Assembly: GCA_018398585.1 (NCBI GenBank)
Contig: JAGTTD010000005.1
Coordinates: forward strand, 10,839,355-10,903,354
DNA length: 64,000 nt
Reading direction: 5' to 3'
Source of the DNA: Simmondsia chinensis
Taxonomy: Eukaryota; Streptophyta; Magnoliopsida; Caryophyllales; Simmondsiaceae
Positions 52,781 through 63,636 of the stretch are shown piece by piece; positions within the stretch are counted from its first letter, which is position 1, and each line of letters opens with the position of its first letter. Under the pieces are notes generated by a model. The model ran no database searches, had not been told where the DNA came from, and saw only the letters and a program-made list of their open reading frames with translations. Both the position numbers and the translations under genes were made by a program.

Positions 52781-54090
52781 TAGGCTCCGTTTATTTCAGG
52801 GGAAGCACTTTTCCTCTGAAAAATATTTTTCTTAGAAAAAGGTTTCCCTAGAAAAAATAATTCCGATTCATGTTTTCCGCTCTTTGTTTCGGCGGAAAAC
52901 ATGCTCCCCGCCTCATAATATTTCTTATTTGTTCTAAAAGGAATAGTTTTCTATCAGTCATAATGTACCTTGTTATAAGATAACATAAATTAGAAAAACT
53001 ATATATTATAATTTATATAAGCTTTATTTGATTGTGAAGAACTATTTTTTTATTGGAAAAATATGGAAAATGTATTAATTAAGACCGAAGGTTTGATCAT
53101 TTATTACCTAGATAACCTATATATTTCGATATACACAATAAGGCCCTTGATGTTTCAAAATTTTATCATTCAAGTACTGAGCTTTGTGAACTTTTATCAA
53201 AATCTAATCGATTTTCATTACAAAGCATTACATGATTGCAATCATATATATAATTATGTCAATCTTTTTAACAAAAATGCAGCTTATTATGGGAAAAACA
53301 TTCATTGAATTATGAAGGAATATATCTACATATTAGTTAAATAATGTGTCATATTAGCATTTTACAATTAACAATCCTATTATTATGATAGACGACACAT
53401 ATATTGTTATAATTATGCTCCACAATAAAAGTTTCTAATAAAAAATCTATCGAAATTTGGCAAAGGGTACTTAATTGATAAAATTCTTTAACTTTAAGGT
53501 ACCTGGGTTATAAAGTCTTGAAACCTCTGGATACCTCATTTTATATATTGAAAAGTTAGGTCATTATTTCATAAATTCTCGAACCTTAGGATACACAAGA
53601 AATAGATTGTCAAAAATATACATTAGAAAGAAAAAGTATTTCCAAAAAAGAATAAAATCTATAAATAGTTTTCTTATGCTTGCATTGATGTAAATATTAT
53701 TTTTTGATTATATTCACCACATCATGAAGTAGTAAAGACCTTTAAAATATAAAATAACAGTCATGACTGAAATACCTCATAATTCTTTCCAAGATCAGAC
53801 CCAACTTATCATTATTTTTTCTGTCTTTATCCCACATTATGACCTCTAGTGATATATGACCTCGATTAATTCATTTCGGTATGATCCATATTACAACCGA
53901 TGTATACCCCATAACTTTTTATACCACTTAGAATGTTGACTTCCCTTCTTTTACAAAGAACATTTTCCCTATTTGAGAGAAAACGCTTTTCCTTCGGGAA
54001 ACATTTTCAGTCAAAAAATGCGCGCAAAATAATGGAAATTAGGAAACTCATTTCCGAGAATCTCTTTTTCCTTAGAAACAAACAGATCCA
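52781..54090. mobile_element. Possible non-autonomous DNA transposon (hAT-like ends)
   Basis: The left end AGGCTCCGTTTATTTC and the reverse complement of the right end (TGGATCTGTTTGTTTC) form a 16-bp imperfect TIR; both are followed by GGAAAA/TTTTCC-rich subterminal sequence, as in many plant hAT-like MITEs. The interior is AT-rich with no transposase. No 8-bp TSD is convincing, so the call is tentative. Confidence 0.35.
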
Positions 54091-54367
54091 TAATTTCTCT
54101 AATTTTGACATTTTTGCAAAGCTTTGCCACATATTTTGAAGTTAGACTTGGATAAAAGAAGACTACTAACATGCACTCTAGGGCGAAAACACTGCAATAA
54201 CAATATCTTGCGACTTGAATTGTCATGTAGTGCTACAAGTGGTACAACAACTTCGTCAAGTAAACGAATCTTGACCTGAATGAACATTTAAGTTTAACTT
54301 CAACTTGAACATGTGTTCAGCTCTTCATCAAAAGTGAATTATGTGTTTTGGTTGTATTTGGCCATCT

Positions 54368-54520
54368 TCTCTGGTTAAGGGTCCTTGGACACAGCCTCCC
54401 TTTAGAGTAGCACCCTGAAAGGGTAAGGCTACGTACATCCCACCCCTCCCAAACCCAAACCCTGCTTATACGAGAGTCCTTGAGGAACGGGATGCGTTGT
54501 TATTGATGTTGTTGGTGGTG
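54368..54520 (+). mobile_element. SINE family 1, copy 4
   Basis: AGCACCCTGAAAGGG, AAGGCTACGTACATC, CCCAAACCCTGC and GAGTCCTTGAGG, with a GTT-rich tail. Flanked by gttgtatttggccatct (54351-54367) and gttgttattggccatct (54521-54537), 15 of 17 matching. It faces copy 5 tail to tail. Confidence 0.88.
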
Positions 54521-54600
54521 GTTGTTATTGGCCATCTACCAAGGAACATTTCAATGGCCCACCTCTATGGTGGGCAGATGGCCAAAAACCACCATCGCCA
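54514..54600. repeat. Hairpin at the centre of the SINE inverted duplication
   Basis: Perfect 7-bp core GCCCACC/GGTGGGC (54557-54563, 54569-54575) with a TCTAT loop; outside it GGCCATCT/AGATGGCC and GGTGG/CCACC-rich arms continue the pairing. This is the symmetry centre between copies 4 and 5. Confidence 0.85.
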
Positions 54601-54641
54601 CCACCACCAACAATACATCCAATGTCTCAAGGGCTCTTATA
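54585..54641 (-). mobile_element. SINE family 1, copy 5, tail part
   Basis: Minus-strand tail with GTTGGTGG repeats and GAGCCCTTGAGAC, matching GAGTCCTTGAGG of copy 4. Cut at 54641 by the Copia LTR; continues at 58052. Confidence 0.75.
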
Positions 54642-54839
54642 TATTAGAGTATCCTAGTATTAAGGGCAATAGTAGATTAGGGGAATATTTTATGTATCCA
54701 AAATAATAGGCAATTATTTCTTTCCTTCTTTACCAATGCTGCCATTATCTTGTCACCCCTTACATGCCTATATAAGAGGCTCTCTGTAACTCCATCCATT
54801 ATCAAATAATACAATTCTACTATTTTACATGGTATCAGA
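54642..54839 (+). repeat. 5' LTR, small Copia
   Basis: TATTAGAGTATCC to TTTTACA. The first base pair TA replaces TG. TATA box CTATATAAGAGG at 54768. Confidence 0.9.
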
Positions 54840-54851
54840 GCTTCTCTGATC
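54840..54851 (+). other. Primer-binding site, initiator-Met tRNA
   Basis: TGGTATCAGAGC follows the 5' LTR with no spacer. Confidence 0.92.
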
Positions 54852-54965
54852 TTTTTTCTTCTATCGTTATTTTTTTACTTCCGCTGGTTTTTTGATTTGC
54901 TTTGGCTCACTTGATTGAATTTTCTATCTTCTTTTTTAATATAATTTTTGAATTATTTTCACGCA

Positions 54966-56255
54966 ATGGCATCAAACCCAAGTCGATGTTATGCTAACAC
55001 CGTTTCTAGCTCATCTCCTCCCCCTGTCCCGGTTGCCGGCTCACAGGCGGAGTCCGACACTCTGCATGCCGGCACCCCATCTGGCAACCGGATGACGACC
55101 GGACTGTCGGTGACCAATTCCTCTCATATCGGCCTCACCACAGTGCCATCACTCCCTCGATCGATGGATATCGGTGTCGCAATCTCCGGTACTCCATCAT
55201 CACTCGGGTAGGCCATTTGTGAACCCGACACTTAACCTAGGCCACCCCCTCTCTTTCCACTTTACACAACTTATATAACCCTTCCCCTATTTTACTTCCC
55301 TTGTCCAACATCACAAATATTGTAACAATTAAATTAGAAACTACAATTGATTACCCAGCATGGGGAGAACAATTTACTATGCTTTTACTCACTCACCAAT
55401 TAATGGGTTACATTGATGGTAGTTACCCCTATCCCGATGCCTATGTCACTCAAAATGGATCGACCACCCTCAACCCTAACCATGTCACTTGGTTGCGAAT
55501 AGACCAAAGCCTTAACTCTTTCCCGCTCTCTAATAAATGACATTGTTCACCATCCTACTTCCAAAGCCATGTGGGATGCCTTGGCTAAGCGCTTTCGGGA
55601 TCACTCTATGGCTAAAGAGTTTGATCCTCGAACCCAACTCCAAAATCATAGAAAAGATGGCAAAACAATTGACCTTGACCTTTCTGAATTAAAAATGATA
55701 GCGGATGATCTTGCTGCCATCGACTCTCTAATTTCTGACAGAGAATTCACTCATTACGTGTTGTATGGTTTACCTTAAGAATATGCACCTTTTGCTACTT
55801 TTATAACACAAACCTCCAAACAACAAACCTATGATCAACTTAAAACTACTTTACTGAATGAAGAGACTGCTCTTACTTGGTACACAAATCGCTCCAACCC
55901 CGAACATAATCATGCTTTTGCTGCAAATGGACAAGGGAACCATGGGCACCAACAGGGTCGGGGCAGTCGTGGATGAGGTCGAGGTCGAGGTTGTAGTGGG
56001 CGAAACAGCCACTATGGTCACCCGTAGCCATCCCGTACTATAGGTCCTCAACCCCCACAACCTGGTGGAGCTCCTTATACACCGTCCTACTCGATTAAAT
56101 ATGGAGGTACATCTCCCTTCAACCCAACCGCTGGTGTGCTCGAGCCAGGACCACAAACATGCCAAATTTGCACTTAATCCGGTCACATTGCCGCCGCTTA
56201 TCCCCATCGCTTCAACAACAATGTCTATCCTAACCCCTCTCAATCGTTTGCTTCC
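54966..56255 (+). pseudogene. Small Copia gag
   Basis: ATG at 54966 (MASNPSRCYANTVSSSS), a Ser/Pro/Gly-rich start. After a frame change, V-T-I-K-L-E-T-T-I-D-Y-P-A-W-G-E-Q-F, L-M-G-Y-I-D-G and W-L-R-I-D-Q-S-L (55330-55530), then M-W-D-A-L-A-K-R-F and L-S-E-L-K-M-I-A-D-D-L-A (55569-55778), and a G/R/H-rich C-terminus (55920-56010). This is a UBN2-type gag without a clear zinc knuckle. Frameshifts and stops at 55210, 55538 and 55776. Confidence 0.85.
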
Positions 56256-56556
56256 ATGATAACTAGAGAGCCACACGACTACAATTGGTACCCGGACTCT
56301 GGTGCCTCCAACCACATGACGCCTAACCCAGGTATCTTATGTACACTTCATTCTTATTTCGGTCATAAAAGTGTTCTTGTTAGAAATGGGGATTCATTGC
56401 CTATTATGCACTTGGGGTCCACGACCAAAAGCAAACAGACCCGCCCTCTAAGTTTAACTAATCTCATGCTTGTCCCTAAACTCACTCATAACCTACTCTC
56501 AATTAAACAATTGTGTCAAGACAATAACTGCAGTGTTGAATTTATAGGAATGCCTT
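56256..56556 (+). pseudogene. Small Copia protease
   Basis: Y-N-W-Y-P-D-S-G-A-S-N-H-M-T (active-site D-S-G intact), V-L-V-R-N-G-D-S-L-P-I, and L-V-P-K-L-T-H-N-L-L-S-I-K-Q-L-C. The domain is complete up to C-S-V-E-F, where the integrase should start; instead the RT follows. Confidence 0.9.
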
Positions 56557-57787
56557 GACTACACTGAAACCTTTAGTCCTGTTGTAAAACCTACCACCAT
56601 CCGATTTATACTTTCTTTAGCTGTTACATTCAACTGGCAAATATGTCAATTGGATGTCAAAAAAGCTTTCTAACATGGTTATTTACAGGAAGAAGTTTAC
56701 ACAAGACAACCGAAAGGCTTCATACACCCCAAATTCTTGGATCCTGTATGTCGCCTTCGTAAGCCTTTATATGGTCTCAAGCAAGCCCCTCGGGCCTAGT
56801 TCGTATGTTTTAGTTCATTTCTCCACAGTCTAGGCTATGTTTGCTGTTGTGCTGACCCTTCACTTTTCATACAATGAACCAACAAAAGTCTCACTGATTT
56901 ATTACTATATGTTAATGACATTATACTCATAGGTACAAGCTCCAGCCATATAAAAGGCCTCATCCAATCCCTGTCAAACCAATTTTCTATGAAGGACCTT
57001 GGTCCTCTACATTACTTTCTTGGTATAGAGACTAAATGGGACCAACACGGTCTTTTCCTCTCCCAACACAAATATGATGTGGACCTATTAATGAAACATA
57101 AACTCCATGATGCCAAACTTGTTAAAACCCCCTCCTAGTTCGAGCACAACTAACATTAGGTGAAGGGGACCTAGTAGCAGATCCCACTAAGTTTAGAAGT
57201 GCTGTAGGTGTGCTCCAATACTTGACCATGACCCGACCTGACATCTGCTATGCAGTCAACCTCGTTTCCCAATTTATGCATGCCCCTCGCACTAACCATT
57301 GGCAGGTTGTGAAATGCATCCTTCGCTACGTTAAGAGCACTCCTGATCATAGACTATCAATCCTTCTCGGATCTAAATCGATCATCACTGCCTTCTCCGA
57401 TGATGATTGGGGTGGCCACCCCAACACTTGGCGCTCTACTACCGGCTATGGCATTTACTTTGGGCCGACTCTCATCTCTTTGAGAGTAAAGAAGTAGGCA
57501 ACTGTCTCCAAATCCTCAACTGAGTCCGACTATCACGCTCACAAGCCGTGGCTGAAAGCGACTGGATCCGATACATCATGAGAGATCTTGGCCTTCGTCA
57601 TCACGGCTCCACCATCATTTGTTGTGATAATGTCTCTGCCTTTTACCTTGCTGCTAACCCTGTTTCGAATGACAGAAATAAACATGTGAACATGGACTTT
57701 CACTATGTCAGAGATAAGGTCTTGAAAGGGGACCTACTGGTTCACTATACTCCCACAACCCAGCAAGTTGCCGCTATCTTCACCTAA
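56557..57787 (+). pseudogene. Small Copia RT and RNase H
   Basis: Enters mid-RT at [10 protein letters not shown], then L-D-V-K-K-A-F (Asp 1), stop for [22 protein letters not shown], and L-L-Y-V-N-D-I-I-L (Y-V-D-D changed to Y-V-N-D). L-H-Y-F-L-G-I-E, then M-T-R-P-D-I-C-Y-A-V-N (57224-57257). RNase H: F-S-D-D-D-W-G-G, C-C-D-N-V-S-A, H-V-N-M-D-F-H-Y-V-R-D and V-A-A-I-F-T. Many stops. Confidence 0.88.
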
Positions 57788-57863
57788 GGTCTTCCGACTA
57801 ACAGATTTCTACAACACAAGTCCAATCTTTGAGTCTCAACTCCCCGCTTAGCTTGAGGGGGCA

Positions 57864-58051
57864 TATTAGAGTATCCTAGTATTAAGGGCAATAGTAGATT
57901 TGGGGAATATTTTATATTTAGAATAATTAGGCAATTATTTCTTTCCTTCTTTTACCAGTGTTGCAATAATCTTGTCACCCTTTACATGCTTATATAAGAG
58001 GCTCTCTGTAACTCCTTTCATTATCAAATAATACAATTCTACTATTTCACA
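57864..58051 (+). repeat. 3' LTR, small Copia
   Basis: Same ends as the 5' LTR (TATTAGAG to TTTCACA), preceded by GAGGGGGCA; about 10 bp shorter. Confidence 0.9.
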
Positions 58052-58147
58052 CTACGTAGGCAGGGTTTGGGAGGGGTGGGATATACGTAACCTTGCCCCT
58101 TTAAAGTGCTACTCTAAAGGGTGGATGCGTCCGAGGACCCCCAACCT
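58052..58147 (-). mobile_element. SINE family 1, copy 5, head part
   Basis: The minus strand reads GGTCCTCGGACGCATCC, TTTAGAGTAGCAC, AAGGTTACGTATATCCC and AAACCCTGCCTACGTAG, homologous to the 5' half of copy 4. It begins exactly at the end of the Copia 3' LTR, so the Copia landed inside this SINE. Confidence 0.82.
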
Positions 58148-58349
58148 AAATGAGAGAAGTGAATCTTTAACTATCTTCTTCCACATTCCTTTTTTCTAGG
58201 CCACAAAGATATACATCACGGGAGCAAAATTCCTTTTTCTTCTCTCTCCCAAATAATAGAAAAGTGCAACTTCCCTTGGTAATTTATGAGCGTTTGCTTA
58301 AATGTCATTTATTTTATCAATTGAGTTTTGCATTCAAATGTGGGAGACT

Positions 58350-60996
58350 GAAGTGGTTTAGAAGAATGTTAAAACCATGCACTCGCATGCTTACGAGCAA
58401 ATCGACTCTATGACAGGTATATAAGTGTCACATTCATAGGAAATCGTATAATGTTATTTTTAGTAATTACTGAGTTGTCAAAGTACAGTTTTAGTTGGAA
58501 GGTTTTAACAATTAATAAAATTGAAACGTAAATTGGGGTTGTCAAGCAGTCAAGATTAGTTTAGGGTATGAATTTGGCTTAGCCTAAATTGGATTTCATC
58601 ATTATATTTCATGATAACAATATTTTAAAGGTTTAAGCTACAAGCTTTAAATCTGGGTTAACACTTAATTTGGACTTAAGGTAATAAACTAGTTTAAGAG
58701 CATAACCTATCTAATTACTCTAGGTGTTGCACGTACACATAATTTAGTATCAATTTATATAAAAGATTGTGTTCATAGTTGGATTCAACCTCAACTCTAT
58801 CCCCTCGTGAAAACATGTTATACTATGATTTAGACTACAAACACTAAGCAACACAAAGAGAAACTGAAAATCAATCAGAACTGGAAGCACATAAAAGAAA
58901 ATAAATCTCAAATATGAAATTCCCAACAGAGCATAGCTTAAATTGTTAACATAAATAAAATATAAATCAAAGATCCAGGCAACCAATCATACTTCACCCC
59001 CAAATTATAAGTATACTCCTCCATGGAAGTTTTGTTAAGTCACTAATTAAAAAGAGAAAGGAAAGAGAAAACTTATTGGTTGTAGACTCCCATAATCAAT
59101 ATTGACTTGATTCTCACTTGATTCCACTAGTACTCTGACCACATGTGCTTTGGCCTTCGCGAGACTTAGATCTCTCTTGGTGGTTCAGGGAGGGAGGAGA
59201 AGTGAAAGAAGAGCAAACAATGAAGAAATAGGCCTCTTCTCTCTATTTATAAGTGTGGCGTGTCCTAGGGCGCACTGTGTTGCACAACCAATCGATCAGC
59301 CATGGTTTTTGGCAACAAGGTGATAACCTTTGATCTATTAAGAGTTACAAGTCAAATTATATATCAAAACGAAGCTGCTCAATAAGTCTACATGATCCAA
59401 GTGGGATTGGATGTTATTGGGTCATGGATACTAATCTTTTGGCATTTTCTTTTTTTATTAGCTTGACTAATTGCCAAAATGCTTGACTAACCGATCCATG
59501 CACTCGAGGACATATTGTTACTTGCCTAATTTTGACTCAGTTTTTTGCGCACTGGTTGGTTTTCTCAACACAATGATCGAATTTATACATTTTCAAAGAT
59601 TCTGCATGGCTTTCGAACTTGTTATTGGTCCAACATGTTTCAAGCCTAAATACATATAAATCATGCCATAGCACATGTGTAATAGCCGAAAATACCATTG
59701 TAATGAGGTATAAAATATATAAAATGTGACACATCATAGACCTATGCCAAAGCGCACCAAACTTAGAACCAAACCCATAGTTGACAATAGAATTAAATTC
59801 AAACCCCTCATATATATGGTTGGTACATCGTATACTTTATATCTTATATGCCACATTCCCATAATATTTTTGACTATTGCATGTGTGCATATTTATGTTT
59901 GGTACATGTTGGTGCGAGAATGACCTGAAAATTGTTGAAGAAGGGTGGAAATAGACAAATATAAAAACTACGTTGAGCAACCCGACCACATGTGAAAACT
60001 ACGTTCAAAAATTCAAACTTAAGTTATTTTCATTGGACCAGGCAGCATGACATTAGGGCGCACCACCCTTATAAACTAGGAGAGGGATGCTTTATTTTTC
60101 AACATTTGCTCTATTTTCGCATCTCCTCCCTCCCCGTGCCACCAAGAGAGACCCAAATTTTCAACAAACCTAAAGTACAAGGGGTCGGAGTTGTGGGGAA
60201 TCAAAGCAAGAGTCAAATCAACATCAATCAAGAGTGTCATAAATCCATGAGTTTTCCTTTCTCTTTTTCTTTTGAACTCTTTATTTATAGAACTTCTATA
60301 GAAGCGTAGAGTTATGGTTTAGGCGTATCCGCATCCCAAATTTATATTTATAGTGATGACGAAATTTGTTATACTATTTCCTCACCTTTGCAGGGTGTAT
60401 TATATTTTTGAGATTGGTTTTCTTATTATGTGCTTGTAGCCATGCTTCTATTTACGAATTTATTTGCGTGTTGTCTTGTACTTGTAGCCTAAACTACAGT
60501 ATTACAAGTTTTTCGCAAGTGGTTAGGTTTGAGGATGTACCCAATTTTGAACACAATCTTTGTACAAATTGATACTGAATTATGAGTGAAAAAAATAATT
60601 TGCTAGTTTTATTGAGATAATCTATGCTACACTAATGATTAGATGAGCTACGCCTTTTGATTAGTTCATCATCATAAATCCTAACTTAAATATTAATATA
60701 GGTCTAGAGTTTGCAGCCTAGAATTTTATATCATTGTCATGATAAAGTATATGATGGGATTTGATTTGGGCTAACTCTAATTTATACCCTAATAAATTTT
60801 TGATTGATTGACAATCCAATTTATTGTTTAATTTTGTTAATTGTTCAACCTTACCAACAAAAAACCCAGATTTTAACCACTCGTTAATTATTAAATAAAA
60901 TACCGATTCCCTATGGATACAACTTCCCGGCACAACTACAACTTACTCATAAGCTTGCAAGCATGTAGTTTTACATATACATTAAAACCACATCAA
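58350..60996. repeat. LTR-related segment with 390-bp terminal inverted repeats
   Basis: The first 390 bp (58350-58735) and last 390 bp (60610-60996) are diverged inverted copies of each other; each also matches 63637-64000. The end at 60996 (TTAAAACCACATCA) is followed by an Asp-type PBS, so it acts as the U5 end of a 5' LTR for the gag at 61123 onward. The middle 1.87 kb shows no gene, only short open frames. Either one LTR with mirrored ends or two head-to-head LTRs. Confidence 0.6.
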
Positions 60997-61018
60997 GTTT
61001 TTGGTGCTAGTTGACGAG
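60997..61018 (+). other. Decayed Asp-tRNA primer-binding site
   Basis: AGTTTTTGGTGCTAGTTGACG follows the LTR end; the usual form is TGGCGCCGTTGCCGGGGA. Spacing and T-run agree with the Athila type. Confidence 0.6.
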
Positions 61019-62700
61019 TTATTTTTTAATTTATTCTTTTCGTTATTTTTATTTTCTTTCGCCATAGCTTGAGGCTTGGGATTCAGGTTGATTTGCCGCG
61101 CTATGTAGTGCATGCACGGTAGATGCTCAATCAATCCCGAATTGATCCCCTCAATCTAGAAATTGAGTCGAAGTTATGTACTCATTGGCAATATAAAGCA
61201 AGTACAAATTCAACTCGAGTCATGCCTGACCAGGCACCACTTACATTCGGGATCATTTTGTTCCCCATATGTACATTGCACCAACTGGAGTTCTGTTACT
61301 CGCCATGGATGATGCAAACTTTGAAATCAAGCCTGGGATTATCGAATTGCCTTCCACATTCTATGGGAAGTCAAACGAAAGTCCGTATGAAAACCTTAAT
61401 GTTTTTTCTTGAAATATGTGAAACATGTCATTATCAAGGTGTTTTGTAAGACACAGTTCAGGCTACGTCTTTTTCAATTTTTGTTTAAAGGTGCAACCAA
61501 TCATTTGGATTCAATCCCAACAGAGGGGTAAAATCACTACTTGGAATGATGTGCAATAACGGTTTTTGGTCAAATATTTCCATGAAGCAAAGATCATGGC
61601 TATTAGGTGAGCAAGGGGTCATTCAACTCATAGGATGAGGATGAGTCATGGATCCTTTTTGAATGCCAAAGTGACGTTCCTTTGACCAAGCCTCCTTTGT
61701 GAGAGTTGCTAGGGAAAGTACACGTGGTGTCTACAAGATGATACCAAACAATGACAAAGTGCTCAAATGCAAAGCATTTATGGATGGGATTGCGGCATCT
61801 GAGGCCAATCCTAGTAATGTGCATTCGGTTAATGCAGCTGAGTCATCGAATAGTGCTGACCCCTGTGGCATCTGTTCTAATGATTATCATTTAGTGTTTG
61901 ATTATCCATATGGCTCACAGTTTCCTGAAAATGAGTAGGATCAGGTATATGCGGTATAAGGCTATTCAAGGAACAACAACCTGCATCCGAACACCAACAA
62001 TTAAGGATAGCGCAATCACTCGAAATTCTCATGGAGACAGAACAGTTTTTAGAACCAACCCACAACACAACAGGATCCCAACTTTGTAGGTAATGCACAC
62101 TCACCAAATTTTCAGGGAGAACAAAGGTAATGATTCTATCTCACTCCATGGTTATGCATGCTAACCGCCCCTCCCTCACCTCCGACATATACTTCACATT
62201 CTGAGGAGCATATACTCTGCTTATGAAGGACACCACTCAATTGGTTCGCTCCCATTCTCAATCGAATGCCAAATTAGAGAACCAATTAGGGAAGTTGGAC
62301 CCAGCATTGACTAAGAGAGAGGAAGGGAGGTAACCCTCCCAACCATTGACAACCCCAATAGGGTCAACTGTTCTAACCCTTGCATGTTCACTCACAAGCA
62401 ATTTAAAGTTGTATGAGTGTCAGGAGAGAAAAACCTTAGGGAGTTTGAAGTCCAGAAGGATATGACTCCCTTTCCTACTTCTAATGAAGAGGGATCATGA
62501 GATAGGGTGTATGAAACTATTGTCCCTTTCTCTTTGGCCCTTGTAAGATCCGAGGAAAAGGACGAACCAAAGAGGGCTGAGCTCATGAAAAACAACTTGC
62601 CATTTATAGACACCATTAAACATGTTACTATGTTTGCCAAGTTTCTCAAGCACCTCTTTTTGAAAAAGAAGCGTACTCAGGCGCATACCTAAAAGAAGGT
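61019..62700 (+). pseudogene. Athila-like gag, degenerate
   Basis: 61123-61449 gives, across a frame change, F-E-I-K-P-G-I-I-E-L, Y-E-N-L-N-V-F-L-E-I-C-E-T-C (gag core; compare N-F-L-E-I-C in the first Athila element). 61699-61938 has V-L-K-C-K-A-F-M-D-G-I-A and C-G-I-C-S-N-D-Y-H-L-V-F-D-Y, a knuckle-like C-x2-C-x4-H with the last Cys lost. Further on, L-E-N-Q-L-G-K-L (62272). Many stops and at least four frame changes. Confidence 0.72.
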
Positions 62701-63124
62701 TCAACTACTGTGATGCTTACAGATCCCGGGGCCTACACTGTCCCATGTCTTGTAGGGGAGAGTTACACGAGTCCTTTTCGACCTAAGAGCGAGTGTAAAC
62801 CTCATCCCGTGCTCAAATTTTCAGGAATTGAGTATAGAAAAACTTAAGCCAACAAGTGTCATGCTTAAGTTGGCTAATAGAGCAAAGCGTGCACCTCCTT
62901 TGGTGTTAGAGGACGTGCTTGTCAAAGTTGACAAGTTTGTCTTCCCAGTCAATTTTATTGCTTTAGATATGGACCCTATCACTAGGCGGAAATATTACAT
63001 TCTAATCATTCTTAGCCGACCGTTCTTTGCAACGGCCAATGTTGTGGTTCACCGTAGGGCAGAAGTACTAGAAGTTCCTTTCAGAAATCTAAAGGGCAAG
63101 TTGTATGCGTTGAATGTTGCTTGA
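62701..63124 (+). pseudogene. Athila-like protease
   Basis: 62700-62820 holds the decayed start (a D-L-R-A-S-V/N-L-I-type remnant). 62828-63124 is open for 98 codons: L-K-P-T-S-V-M-L-K-L-A-N-R, L-V-L-E-D-V-L-V-K-V-D-K-F-V-F-P-V, I-I-L-S-R-P-F-F-A-T-A (G changed to S in L-G-R-P-F). It ends K-L-Y-A-L-N-V-A. RT should follow but does not. Confidence 0.82.
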
Positions 63125-63636
63125 TGCCTTGAGACCATGAACGATTTAAAGAGCTACAGGACTAATGATATTGACTCTTTGTTAGAGTCGGGTGCTCCCT
63201 TGTTTTATCAAAAGTGTTGACTTGAGTAATGTCCTCGTCCGGGTTGATGACTATGATTTAATTGATAAGTCTTTAGCTAAGCATGGTAGGGTAGAAATTC
63301 AAGACCTGGAGGCTGGCCAATTTCTCATCCTAAAAGACCACCGGACTAGGAGTGTTGTTGGGTTAGGGAACTATCCTTGCAAGCTTTACATGTTTCAGTT
63401 CCAGAATATTGCCTCCATTTTTTGCTAACTGATAGCTCTGTGCCGCATCTGGCTAAAAATGTTAAACATAGCACTCACGGGAGGCAACCCAACCTACTTT
63501 TGTTTCATAGTGTAGTTTGATTGTTAGATTGGCCTCCCTTTTGAGGACTCTTTGTTTTTCCCACCATGTTGATTATTATTTTCTTTGTTGTACTGAGCAC
63601 TTATAGTATAAATCGAAACCATATCACCGAAAAAAT
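63125..63636 (+). other. Protease-distal linker and Athila 3' signal, no polymerase
   Basis: A short charged linker (N-D-L-K-S-Y-R-T-N-D-I) is followed by frames without RT, RNase H or integrase. GGGAGGCAACCCAACC at 63479 is the 3' signal also found at 10553-10570, where it lies after integrase. So pol is missing between protease and 3' UTR. No clear polypurine tract precedes 63637. Confidence 0.6.

Larger units (their letters stand above)
54642..58051 (+). mobile_element. Small Ty1/Copia element lacking integrase, inside a SINE
   Basis: 3.4 kb. LTRs of 198 bp (54642-54839) and 188 bp (57864-58051), PBS TGGTATCAGAGC (54840-54851), and PPT GCTTGAGGGGGCA before the 3' LTR. It contains gag, protease, RT and RNase H; integrase and the start of RT are missing at about 56556. 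The likely TSD is ctacg (58052-58056) versus ttata (54637-54641), three transitions apart. The LTRs differ by several substitutions and a small indel. Confidence 0.9.

Noticed and set aside
52781..54090. Full DNA transposon call
   Set aside because: TIRs are imperfect, no TSD is convincing and there is no transposase; kept only as a low-confidence candidate.
58736..60609. Small open frames in the middle of the mirrored LTR
   Set aside because: No conserved motif and no transposase signature; treated as LTR interior.
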